12,004 bases of DNA, from contig CAILKC010000337.1 in assembly GCA_903834675.1 (NCBI GenBank), positions 1-12,004 of the forward strand, written 5' to 3'. Every line of letters begins with the position of its first letter. Within the stretch, counting starts at the first letter, position 1. Below are positions 1-6,430 of this stretch, in pieces. The DNA is from an uncultured Victivallales bacterium. Its GTDB lineage: Bacteria; Verrucomicrobiota; Lentisphaeria; Oligosphaerales; JAFGRS01. Made by a program: the position numbers and the translations under genes. The notes beneath the pieces are model-generated. The model made no database searches. It worked only from the letters and a program-made list of their open reading frames with translations, and was not told the origin of the DNA.

Positions 1-23
1 GCCCTACATTTACGCCGAGGTCG

Positions 24-123
24 CATGGGCCGCCCCTTCAGGGCTCAATCCTCGGGGAGGACAGGGACCCAGGGCGTTGCCCTGGGCTGGTATGAAACGC
101 CCCTTTGGGGCTGAATACCTCGG
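24..123. repeat. Two copies of a hairpin-forming intergenic repeat
   Basis: Two diverged copies of about 33 bases, at 24-55 and 91-123, share the pattern ATG, CGCCCCTT, GGGCT, AAT and CCTCGG. The second copy forms a perfect 5-bp stem, GCCCC at 99-103 with GGGGC at 107-111 and loop TTT. The first copy forms a weaker version, GCCC at 32-35 with GGGC at 41-44. Between them lies a separate perfect 8-bp hairpin, CCCAGGGC at 68-75 and GCCCTGGG at 79-86, with loop GTT. The layout resembles REP-type extragenic palindromes, which often occur as pairs of short GC-rich hairpins outside genes. No open frame here shows protein-like composition. A read-through terminator role for a gene to the left is also possible. 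Confidence 0.6.
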
Positions 124-202
124 CCCATCCTTATTGCACAGGTCGAGAAACAGCCCTGGGCCATCGTCGGCAATGCCAGCGAAGTTTGCCGCGGACCGTG
201 GA

Positions 203-217
203 GGGCGAACCTCGCCC
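203..217 (-). terminator. Hairpin just past the PIG-L gene, possible terminator
   Basis: GGGCGA (203-208) and TCGCCC (212-217) form a perfect 6-bp stem with a three-base loop, starting 10 bases beyond the stop codon of the minus-strand deacetylase gene. No T-run follows in the direction of transcription, so it is not a classical intrinsic terminator. It could instead protect the mRNA end or be chance in GC-rich DNA. Confidence 0.3.
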
Positions 218-227
218 CGGCGCGCCG

Positions 228-911
228 TTACCCCAACGGCGGGAAGGACTGCAACACGGTCCAGGGGTGCAGGATGAAGCGCTCGATGGTGCGCGGCGGG
301 TTGGCCCGGATGCGTTCGGCGTCGGCCAGATACTGCTCGCGGCTGCGGCCAAAGAGCACGTGCTGGGAGACCTGGGTGGCGTAGGCCAGGGGCACCACGT
401 GGGCGAAGTCCGTCACCTGGAACTCCACCACGGGGCCCTCCAGAGCCGTATTCTTGTAGTAGTAGAGATGCGGGGTGCGCCAGGAGGCGCCCAGTTCGGC
501 GCTGACGGGTTCGCCGGCGTGCCAGGCGGCCTCGAGGCTGAGTTGGTGGGTGGCGAGGTGGTCGCGATGGCGGTCCCTCTCGCCATGGGTGAACAGGGCC
601 TGTGGCCGGGCCTCGCGGATGACCCGGATGACGGCCTTAAGAGTGGCCTTATCGTTGACCAGGCCCATGTCGGGGGCGCCGAGGTTGACGTAGCGCTGCA
701 CGCCGAGGACCTTCTGCACCTCGTCGCTCTCCTTGGCCCGCGTGGCCACGATGGTGTCCCGCATCTCGAGGCGCGGATAGCCCTCGCAGCCGTCCGTGCA
801 GATGACCACCGTGACCGCAGTCCCCGTGGCGCTCAGCTTGGCGATCGCTGCCGCCATGCGCAGTTCGTCGTCCGGGTGTGCCCCGAACACCAGCACACGC
901 TCATAGTGCAT
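228..911 (-). CDS. PIG-L/LmbE family zinc-dependent deacetylase
   Basis: This 227-residue protein belongs to the PIG-L/LmbE family, whose members remove N-acetyl groups from sugar-containing substrates such as GlcNAc-inositol, GlcNAc-malate or diacetylchitobiose. The family motif AHPDDE is at residues 11-16, right after the first beta strand. The third zinc ligand is in HRDH at 115-118, preceded by FTHGERDR. By analogy with MshB, His12, Asp15 and His118 would bind zinc and an aspartate of the DD pair would act as base. There is no signal peptide, so it is probably cytoplasmic. The start is fixed by a good GAGGAG ribosome site about 8 bases upstream. That site lies in the 17-base gap after the esterase stop, so the two genes are probably co-transcribed with this one second. 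The exact substrate cannot be read from the sequence. The context with a sugar O-acetylesterase favours an acetylated glycan over mycothiol or bacillithiol synthesis. Confidence 0.9.
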   Translation of the reverse strand: MHYERVLVFGAHPDDELRMAAAIAKLSATGTAVTVVICTDGCEGYPRLEMRDTIVATRAKESDEVQKVLGVQRYVNLGAPDMGLVNDKATLKAVIRVIREARPQALFTHGERDRHRDHLATHQLSLEAAWHAGEPVSAELGASWRTPHLYYYKNTALEGPVVEFQVTDFAHVVPLAYATQVSQHVLFGRSREQYLADAERIRANPPRTIERFILHPWTVLQSFPPLG

Positions 912-928
912 CTGACCGTCTCCTCAGT

Positions 929-3121
929 CTAGGGCAGAACCAGGATCTTGAACTCGCCGCGAGCGTAGTTCTTGGCGCTCGAGGTAAAGGTCCAATCGCG
1001 GGTTGGGCCCTCCGAGTTGCCGATGCCGACGTCGTTGCCCTTGCCGTTGCCGAAGCGGTTGAAGCAGAGGATGCTGTGCTTACCCTGCCAATTGTGGATC
1101 TGCATGCAGCCGTAACCCGGCGACGCCTCTGGGCTCATCACGTCGCCGAAATCGTTGACCTTGTCGTCGGCGTTGGGAACCTGGCTGGCGTTCGCCGGCC
1201 CGTAGTTACAGTCCCAGAACTCGAGGTTGCAGCCCTCCGCATACTCGCCTGCCGCGACCCCGGGCACATTGCTCTTCACCAAGACGCCGCTGACCTTCAT
1301 CTGAAACCGCGCGCCGCTGGCCTTGGTGGGCACGCCCATCTTGCCGATCTCGGGGGAGAAGGGGTCCATGGCGACAAAGACATACGTCTCTTTGCCGGCC
1401 AGATCTTGAAGAGCCATGAAATAGGCGATCTTCTTGAAAGGCCCTTTGAAATCCGCCGAGTGGTCCTCGTCGTAGACGAAGCGGGTGCCGCCGTCGCTGA
1501 GTTGGGAGGCGGTGGGATCGAAGGCGTAGACCAGCTTGTAGGCCTTGGCCTCTTCGGGCAGGTAGGTGGCGAACACCTCAAACTTGGGCATCGTGCCAAA
1601 GCGCAGCGGCGCTGCCGGCAGGCCCTCGGCGTTGGCCAGGTTGACCCCTACCGGGTTGTTGGCCCAGGCATAGTAGACCATGGCCGGCTGGGTCACCTCC
1701 GGCGAACGCACCACGACCGTATCCGTGCCCTCGATCACCGCGCTGGCCTTCACCGGCACGCCGTTCGCACCGACCAGGGCAAAGCCGACCAGCTCCCCGC
1801 CGCCCTTGACGGCCAGCGGCGCACCGCCGGTGTCGAAGCTGACCCGCGCCGTGCCGTCGCGGAATTCGCAGGCCTTGAACACCGGCCCGCACCAGGCAAA
1901 GCCGGTCTTACCGTAGGTGCTGTGCAGGGCCAGGCGGGCCAGACGGTCGCCGACGTCCTGCTTGTTCTTCGGGTGAATGTCCTTTTCCTCGCCGATATCG
2001 ATGGTGATGGCCGTCCCGGTGTTGGGGACTTCCTTGGCGGTGTTCATGAAGGACTCGCGGATGTCCGGCCAACCGCCTTCCTCTACCGGTCTCTGCCACG
2101 GCGCCATGAAGTTGGGGAGCTGCACCAGGTAGAAGGCAAGGTCTCTGCCCCAGGCCTGCCGCCAGGAGGTAATCAGGCGCTCCATCTGCCCCCGGTAGGC
2201 CTTGCCCCGCCCGGCGTTGGCCTCGCCCTGATACCAAATCGCACCCCGCACGGCGAAGGGCGCCAGCGGGTGGATCATGGCGTTGTACAAGTTCGCCGGA
2301 TAGTTCGGGTCCTTGCGCGGCTGAACCGGCCCCCGCGGACGCGCGGGTTCCTTGCCCTGCTTGCCGCCCTTGACCCATTCGTCGTAGGTCTTCTTCGCGG
2401 TCTCGAAGGCGGCTTTGGCGGCCTCGGGGTCATAGGTCTTGTCGCGGGCGTCGTACGACTCTTTGCTCTGCCGAACGACCGCATCGTCCTTCTGGCTCTC
2501 CCACGGGGTCCAGGCTTCGATGCAGGTGCCGCCCCAGGATGAGTTGATCAGGCCGATGGGAATATCGAGGTCCTGGTAGAGCTTGCGGCCGAAGAAGTAG
2601 CCCGCGGCGCTGAAGGGCCCCACGGTCTCCGGCGAGCATTCGGCCCAGGCCCGCACGCCGCACTCGGTCTGCGGTTCCTGCGCCGTCACCAGGTTCACCC
2701 CGAGCAGGCGGATCCGCGGGTACTTGGCGGCGGCGATCTCCACCTGGGCGTTGGTGGAGTTCGCCACGTTCCACTGCATGTTGGACTGGCCGGAGCAGAG
2801 CCAGACTTCGCCGCTGAGTACGTCCTTCAGTTCGAGGGTGTTCTTCTCGCCCTGGACGGTGACGGTGAAGGGCCCGCCGGCGGCGGGGGTCTTCAGGTCC
2901 ACGCGCCACTTGCCGTCAGCCGCGGCGGTCGCCGCGCCGCTGGCGCCCCAGGAACCCGTGACCGTGACCTTCTCGCCGGGAGCGGCCCAGCCCCACACCG
3001 GCGCCTCGGTCTCGCGCTGCAACACCATGCGGTCGGAAAAGAAGGTCGGTAGCTTGACCTCTGCCAGCAGCGTTGCCGCCGTAGATGCCAGCAACAACCC
3101 TACCCATGCGAGTCGTCTCAT
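929..3121 (-). CDS. Secreted sialate O-acetylesterase-like SGNH hydrolase with extra C-terminal domain
   Basis: This 730-residue exported protein hydrolyses O-acetyl esters on sugars, by family resemblance those on sialic acid or related glycans. Residues 1-21 form a signal peptide (MRR, then a hydrophobic run ending LLA-EV). An N-terminal beta domain follows (EAPVWGWAAPGEKVTV). The SASA/SGNH catalytic domain carries GQSNMQW at 111-117 (nucleophile Ser113), NSSWGGT near 193-199, WYQGEANAG at 296-304, and DIHPKNKQDVGDRLA from 381, with His383 as the likely catalytic base. From about residue 515 to the end there is a separate domain of roughly 210 residues (YKLVYAFDP, YVFVAMDPFS, YGCMQIHN, DWTF). 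I recall similar tails in related PVC-type esterases but know no function for them. The chosen ATG at 3121 has AGAGGA upstream and starts the signal peptide cleanly; an in-frame start 48 bases earlier would spoil it. It is the first gene of a probable operon with the PIG-L deacetylase. Confidence 0.9.
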   Translation of the reverse strand: MRRLAWVGLLLASTAATLLAEVKLPTFFSDRMVLQRETEAPVWGWAAPGEKVTVTGSWGASGAATAAADGKWRVDLKTPAAGGPFTVTVQGEKNTLELKDVLSGEVWLCSGQSNMQWNVANSTNAQVEIAAAKYPRIRLLGVNLVTAQEPQTECGVRAWAECSPETVGPFSAAGYFFGRKLYQDLDIPIGLINSSWGGTCIEAWTPWESQKDDAVVRQSKESYDARDKTYDPEAAKAAFETAKKTYDEWVKGGKQGKEPARPRGPVQPRKDPNYPANLYNAMIHPLAPFAVRGAIWYQGEANAGRGKAYRGQMERLITSWRQAWGRDLAFYLVQLPNFMAPWQRPVEEGGWPDIRESFMNTAKEVPNTGTAITIDIGEEKDIHPKNKQDVGDRLARLALHSTYGKTGFAWCGPVFKACEFRDGTARVSFDTGGAPLAVKGGGELVGFALVGANGVPVKASAVIEGTDTVVVRSPEVTQPAMVYYAWANNPVGVNLANAEGLPAAPLRFGTMPKFEVFATYLPEEAKAYKLVYAFDPTASQLSDGGTRFVYDEDHSADFKGPFKKIAYFMALQDLAGKETYVFVAMDPFSPEIGKMGVPTKASGARFQMKVSGVLVKSNVPGVAAGEYAEGCNLEFWDCNYGPANASQVPNADDKVNDFGDVMSPEASPGYGCMQIHNWQGKHSILCFNRFGNGKGNDVGIGNSEGPTRDWTFTSSAKNYARGEFKILVLP

Positions 3122-3272
3122 GTGTTCGTCCTCTTGTGCGCGTGGTCGGTACGGGGCAGAAAACGTCATAGCTTACTGGCGGGGGCGGCCCGGCGCAAGG
3201 GACAGAGGCGGCCGAGAGCGCTCAGTTCCGTGGGTGGTGACGAGTCAGGTCCCAGGGTTCAGCGGGGCCCCC

Positions 3273-3303
3273 GGCTGGGGCCGGACATACCGGAATGAGA
3301 CTT
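3273..3303 (+). repeat. Dispersed motif, copy A
   Basis: This 31-base stretch begins GGCTGGGGCCGGACATA and ends AATGAGACTT. It matches 9604-9635 closely: 16 of the first 17 bases are the same and both end in ATGAGACTT, with a one-base length difference in the middle. A third, partial match, GGCTGGTGCCGGAGATG, is at 3497-3513. Three related copies in non-coding spacers 6 kb apart point to a dispersed genomic repeat rather than chance. Its function is unknown. Confidence 0.55.
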
Positions 3304-3479
3304 GCCGCCGCGGTTCCCATTCCGATCCGGCCGGGACGCGCCGGATCGCCTGGAGGGCGGCCCTGCGTGGCCGCCGCGGCGCCGACGCAGCGGCGCCCTC
3401 CAACGCCCCTCGTCCGCTGCGGCGGACTCCGGGCGGAATGGGACGCGCCTGGTGTCATACGAGGTTGCTGCAAGTCTCA
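3296..3479. repeat. Nested inverted repeats that could fold as a branched structure
   Basis: An outer perfect 10-bp inverted repeat, TGAGACTTGC at 3296-3305 and GCAAGTCTCA at 3470-3479, encloses a second perfect one, TCCCATTCCG at 3315-3324 and CGGAATGGGA at 3434-3443. Inside these lie three local hairpins. The first is GATCCGG at 3324-3330 with CCGGATC at 3341-3347. The second is TGGAGGGCG at 3351-3359 with CGCCCTCCA at 3394-3402, extended inward by CTGCGT at 3363-3368 and ACGCAG at 3385-3390. The third is GTCCGC at 3412-3417 with GCGGAC at 3422-3427. Together they would make a 184-base multibranched fold. It could be a miniature mobile element, a structured RNA or a leader of the downstream minus-strand esterase gene. 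No coding potential was seen. Confidence 0.5.
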
Positions 3480-3551
3480 CACAAGCAGGATCCCCGGCTG
3501 GTGCCGGAGATGACCGCCAGAGAACTCCGGTGCCCCGGCCGGGGATTCTGC

Positions 3552-3579
3552 CATTCGTCATTGGCCATTGGTCATTCGA
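3552..3579. repeat. Four-copy heptamer tandem repeat
   Basis: Four contiguous 7-base units read CATTCGT, CATTGGC, CATTGGT and CATTCGA (consensus CATTSGN). On the minus strand the unit reads NCSAATG, giving runs of the AATGACCAATGGCC kind. I recall similar heptamer runs in non-coding DNA of Verrucomicrobia-like genomes; that recollection is not evidence from this window. It lies just beyond the stop of the HAD gene. Confidence 0.6.
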
Positions 3580-3609
3580 CCTTCTGCGGTGCTCAGCCGT
3601 GGTCATCGG

Positions 3610-4266
3610 CTAGGGCTCCTGAATGCCAAGGTCGGCCAGGGTGACGTCGGCCAGTCTACGGCGGATGACGTCGGGACCGGCGGGCTCGAGCAACGCCGCG
3701 GCGAAACTCTGCTCCACCGCCACGCAGCGCATCCCCGCAGCCTTGGCGGCGCTGACGCCATTGACGGCGTCTTCGACCACGCAGCATTCCTGCGGCGGGA
3801 CCCCGAGTTGGCGGGCCGCGGCGAGGAAGATATCCGGGGCGGGCTTCTTGTGCTCGACGTCCTCTCCGACCACCACCGCCCCAAACCCGCTCAGATCCAC
3901 CGCGATGGCCCGCAGATTGGCCTCGACTTTGATCCGATCCGCGCTCGAGGCCACCGCCAGTAGGACGCCGTGCGCCCGCAGGGCGCGCAGCAGCTCGTGT
4001 ACGCCGGGGAAAGCGCGGATCAGGCCTGGCATGATCTCCAGGTAGATCTCGTAGACCCGGCGCTTCATCGCCGGTTCATAGCGCAGGCCGTAGCGCGCGG
4101 CGACGCCGCCGATGTAGCGGTCCTCGCCCGTGCCGACAAAGGGCGCGAAGTCCTCCGGCTTGGGGTCGATGCCGTATTCGCGCAGGCCAGCGATAGCGGC
4201 GGCGTTGATCACGGGTTCAGAGTCCGTGAGGACACCATCCATATCGAAGATCACGGCACGCGTCAT
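3610..4266 (-). CDS. HAD-superfamily phosphatase/phosphomutase (beta-phosphoglucomutase-like)
   Basis: This 218-residue protein is a HAD hydrolase of the subfamily that includes beta-phosphoglucomutase, phosphoglycolate phosphatase and sugar-phosphate phosphatases. Motif I is FDMDGVLTDSEP at 7-18, with Asp8 as nucleophile and Asp10 as general acid/base. Motif II is ASSAD from residue 106, motif III is the lysine pair in EHKKPAPDIF (138-147), and motif IV is VVEDAVNG (163-170) with Glu165 and Asp166 for Mg2+. The helical cap lies at about residues 15-85. The ATG at 4266 is preceded by AAGGA at 7-base spacing and begins right at the motif I strand. The open frame runs 64 codons further upstream, but that extension is translated tandem repeat and not protein. 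The substrate is unknown. The cap and motif spacing fit a sugar-phosphate, and a link to carbohydrate use is inferred from the neighbouring glycan genes. Confidence 0.88.
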   Translation of the reverse strand: MTRAVIFDMDGVLTDSEPVINAAAIAGLREYGIDPKPEDFAPFVGTGEDRYIGGVAARYGLRYEPAMKRRVYEIYLEIMPGLIRAFPGVHELLRALRAHGVLLAVASSADRIKVEANLRAIAVDLSGFGAVVVGEDVEHKKPAPDIFLAAARQLGVPPQECCVVEDAVNGVSAAKAAGMRCVAVEQSFAAALLEPAGPDVIRRRLADVTLADLGIQEP

Positions 4267-4365
4267 GGGATTGTCCTTCAAGGCTCTTGCAGAACCCTCG
4301 CCTCGCCAGCCTCTCGCCTGGAGTCGGCGGTCCGCAGCGGCTCTGCCGGGGCTTTCGCCGTATCC

Positions 4366-4531
4366 GGAATACCGCGAACCCGCCCGAAACGGGCTGGGCA
4401 TCGCGGGCTCCAGGACCCCTGGGGAATACCGCGAACCCGCCCGAAACGGGCTGGGCATCGCGGGCTCCAGGACCCCTGGGGATACCGCGAACCCGCCCGA
4501 AACGGGCTGGGCATCGCGGGCTCCAGGACCC
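4366..4531. repeat. Three-copy 57-base tandem hairpin repeat
   Basis: Three nearly identical head-to-tail units begin ATACCGCGAACCCGCC and continue through CTCCAGGACCC. The spacing is 57 bases, then 56, and the last unit is cut short. Each unit contains an imperfect hairpin of 14 pairs around an AAA loop, at 4372-4406, 4429-4463 and 4485-4519. In the first copy CCGCGA pairs with TCGCGG, CCC with GGG, and GCCCG with CGGGC, with small bulges. The array sits between the DUF4159 stop (20 bases away) and the HAD start (about 100 bases away), both minus strand. It could end, weaken or stabilise a shared transcript. Near-perfect copies indicate recent amplification. Confidence 0.85.
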
Positions 4532-4550
4532 GGGCATCCTGTCGCGGGTC

Positions 4551-5594
4551 TCAGTGCGTCATGGCGTACACTACGATGTTGGCGCCCAGCCGAGTGTAGA
4601 AGACGTGGGCAAAATCGCTGATCTCGCGGCTGCCGTAGTAGCGGAACACGCGCCAGCGGCCATCGGGCTCATTGGCCCAGGCCGGCAGGGCCGCTCTCTG
4701 GCAGTAGATCACGTCCTTGCCATCATCCTCGCGCACCACGTCGAAGCGCGCGCCGCTGTAGGCAGCCGTCCGCAGTGAGTCGCTCAAGCCCTCGGCGTCC
4801 TCCAGCACGCGGAAACGGATCATGGTGCTCCAGGTGCCGAGGCTGTTGCGGCCCCAGCCCATGGCGATGATCGGCGTGACCAGCACCGCGATGCGGCCGT
4901 TCAGGCGCAGGGCCACCGCCGAGTACGTCCCATCCGGCCATTTCTCCTTCTCCACGTAGCTGCGCACGCTGTCCGGCAGAATGCTGGTGTCCGGCAGACC
5001 TTCATAGAAACTGCGGTACAGGGGATGCGAACGCTTCAACGGGGCAAACTCCTTGCCGGGAAACACGGGTTCAAACGCCTTCTTGACCTCCGGGCTGGCG
5101 TCCCATTCCGCGAAGCTGTGTTGCTGGCCCAGCATGACGTTCTCCCGCAGGAAGGCGGCGTTGATGCCGGCGTCGATAAAGAGGAAACCGCCCCGTTCGA
5201 GGTAGCCCTTGAGATTGGCTCGTTCGCTGTCCGTGAAGGTCCAGTCCGCGCGGTCGGCGTAGTTCGCATAGACGAAGGGCAGCTCGAACAGCCGTTCGTC
5301 CTCGAAGTTGGCGAGAAGGACGGGCTCAGGCGCCACATTCAGGGTGGTTTCCTCACGCAGGTGCTTGAGCAGCGACGGCAGGGCATCGGCGTAGCGTCGG
5401 CCCAGGGCTTCGCCGCTAACCAGTTGGCCGATGCGTACCTCGGGGCCGACGGGCGGTTTGGGGAGTCCCGCCGCCGGTGCGGCCACCGCCGCCGGGGCCG
5501 CCTCCTGCCCGGCGAGACGTGACGGCAGCAGCACGCAGAGCGCGGCCAGGATCAGGCCAGCTATGGGGTTCAGAAACGCAGGCATCGGTGTCAT
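4551..5594 (-). CDS. Exported DUF4159 domain protein
   Basis: This 347-residue protein has an N-terminal signal peptide or single anchor (hydrophobic run about 8-28, then GQEAAP), followed by an alanine/proline-rich linker to about residue 50. The rest resembles DUF4159: an early segment rich in conserved aromatics (LFELPFVYANYADRADWTF, 102-120), then ERANLKGYLERGGFLFIDAG (124-143), HPLYRSFY at 190-197, RIAVLVTPIIAMGWGRN (234-250), and the closing LGANIVVYAMTH. The YLERGGFLFIDAG portion looks like the glutamine-amidotransferase-like fold typical of this family, but I see no catalytic triad. Its role is unknown; family members often lie near MoxR/DUF58/VWA genes, and none is present here. ATG at 5594 and ATG at 5585 are both possible starts, and the 352-codon frame opens with TTG at 5609. 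None has a strong ribosome site. It is transcribed away from gmk. Confidence 0.75.
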   Translation of the reverse strand: MTPMPAFLNPIAGLILAALCVLLPSRLAGQEAAPAAVAAPAAGLPKPPVGPEVRIGQLVSGEALGRRYADALPSLLKHLREETTLNVAPEPVLLANFEDERLFELPFVYANYADRADWTFTDSERANLKGYLERGGFLFIDAGINAAFLRENVMLGQQHSFAEWDASPEVKKAFEPVFPGKEFAPLKRSHPLYRSFYEGLPDTSILPDSVRSYVEKEKWPDGTYSAVALRLNGRIAVLVTPIIAMGWGRNSLGTWSTMIRFRVLEDAEGLSDSLRTAAYSGARFDVVREDDGKDVIYCQRAALPAWANEPDGRWRVFRYYGSREISDFAHVFYTRLGANIVVYAMTH

Positions 5595-5655
5595 CCGTTC
5601 TGCCGACAAAGACCAGCGCCGGGTAAGGCCCTCAATCTACACTCGCCCGGCGGAA

Positions 5656-5683
5656 TTGCCGCGCCCAAGGCGCAGGGTATATT
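5656..5683 (+). promoter_or_regulatory. Possible sigma70-type promoter for gmk
   Basis: TTGCCG at 5656-5661 and TATATT at 5678-5683 are separated by 16 bases, about 115 bases upstream of the guanylate kinase ATG. The -10 box matches the consensus at five of six positions and the -35 box at four of six. AT-rich boxes stand out in this GC-rich spacer between the divergent DUF4159 and gmk genes. This is a pattern match only. Confidence 0.35.
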
Positions 5684-5797
5684 CCCTTCAGCAGCAGGCG
5701 CTCGGCGCCAGGGCGAGCGGGTTTAACTCTGTGCGCCAGACGCGGCGGTGCGGTGGTGGCCGCGGCCGACTGGCGTGCGGCTGCGGGGCGCGATCCC

Positions 5798-6430
5798 ATG
5801 ACCAGCACGAATCCTCAGCGGCTTGGCAGTCTGATCGTCCTCTCCGGACCCAGCGGGGCGGGCAAGACGACCCTGTACCGCCGCGTCCTGGAGCGCCATC
5901 CCGAGATCCGCTTCTCCGTGTCCTGCACGACGCGGTTGCCCCGGACCAACGAGCATGACGGGGTGGATTACCACTTTCTCAGTGTGGCGCAGTTTCGTGA
6001 GCGTCAGGCGGCAGGGGCATTCCTGGAGCATGCCGAGGTCCACGGCAACTGCTACGGCACGCTGCGCGCGGAGGTCGAGAGCCCTATCCGTGACGGCGTC
6101 GAGGTGTTGTTGGACATCGATGTACAGGGCGCCCGGCAGATCCGCGAGGTGACCCGCGGCACGAGCCTGGCGGCCGCGGCCCTCTCCATCTTCTGCGCGC
6201 CCCCATCTTTTGCCGTGCTCCGGCGCCGACTCGAAGCCCGGGGCACGGACAGCCCTGAGGTCATCGCCCGCCGTCTGCTGCGGGCCCGGGCCGAACTGAC
6301 GGCCTGGCGCGAGTACGACTGGGTGGTGGTCAACGACCGGCTGGAGGAAGCGCTGGCGCAACTTGAAGCCATCGTGTTGGCGGCGCGTTGCCGCACTCTT
6401 CTTCACCAGAAGGAGCCCTGGAGCGAATGA
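5798..6430 (+). CDS. gmk: Guanylate kinase
   Basis: This 210-residue cytoplasmic enzyme phosphorylates GMP to GDP with ATP, an essential step in guanine nucleotide supply and recycling. The P-loop GPSGAGKTT is at 17-25. The GMP-binding segment SCTTRLPR is at 42-49, followed by DGVDYHF (54-60), FLEHAEVHGNCYGT (75-88) and DIDVQGA (106-112). The lid region carries RLEARGTDSPEVI (144-156). Length matches the usual 205-210 residues. The start at 5798 was preferred over an in-frame GTG at 5753 because the first extra codons encode a low-complexity alanine/arginine stretch and family proteins start a few residues before the first strand. Cys replaces the usual Tyr in the GNxYGT motif, a mild change. 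The stop overlaps the next gene by ATGA, so the two are translationally coupled. No rpoZ follows, unlike the common gmk-rpoZ-coaBC order. Confidence 0.95.
   Translation: MTSTNPQRLGSLIVLSGPSGAGKTTLYRRVLERHPEIRFSVSCTTRLPRTNEHDGVDYHFLSVAQFRERQAAGAFLEHAEVHGNCYGTLRAEVESPIRDGVEVLLDIDVQGARQIREVTRGTSLAAAALSIFCAPPSFAVLRRRLEARGTDSPEVIARRLLRARAELTAWREYDWVVVNDRLEEALAQLEAIVLAARCRTLLHQKEPWSE

Larger units (their letters stand above)
3122..3609. other. 488-base spacer without a gene
   Basis: No frame in this spacer looks like a real protein; the short open frames are arginine- and proline-rich shadows of GC-rich DNA. It holds the leader and promoter region of the esterase gene, with only weak promoter-like hexamers (minus-strand TTGCGC, 17 bases, TAAGCT, upstream of 3160). 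It also holds a dispersed motif at 3273-3303, nested inverted repeats at 3296-3479, a 12-bp palindrome CCCCGGCCGGGG at 3533-3544, and a heptamer array at 3552-3579. The motif, inverted repeats and heptamers are listed separately. Confidence 0.7.

Noticed and set aside
105..932. Plus-strand open frame of 275 codons opposite the PIG-L gene
   Set aside because: The minus strand encodes AHPDDE and HRDH zinc-site motifs; this frame has no recognisable domain and begins inside the repeat region.
878..2542. Long plus-strand open frame (554 codons) opposite the esterase gene
   Set aside because: It is an antisense shadow: the minus strand has a full esterase with signal peptide and catalytic motifs. 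The plus-strand product is low in recognisable motifs and rich in residues expected from GC-biased complement codons.
3296..3479. tRNA or other known structured RNA
   Set aside because: The fold is branched but 184 bases long, with no TTCGA-type T-loop, CCA-like end or tRNA-sized arms.
3259..3613. Several overlapping open frames of 70-115 codons in the spacer
   Set aside because: Both strands are open because of high GC; products are Arg/Pro/Gly-rich, cross the inverted repeats and have no ribosome site or domain.
4267..4458. 64-codon N-terminal extension of the HAD protein
   Set aside because: It is translated tandem repeat (MPSPFRAGSRY twice). The downstream ATG has a good ribosome site and starts exactly at the HAD motif I strand.
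4366..4531. CRISPR array
   Set aside because: The units are contiguous copies with no unique spacers, only three copies, and no cas gene is near.
6388..6426. Earlier start for the CoaC gene
   Set aside because: It would overlap gmk by 43 bases; the ATGA-overlap start at 6427 gives normal family length.
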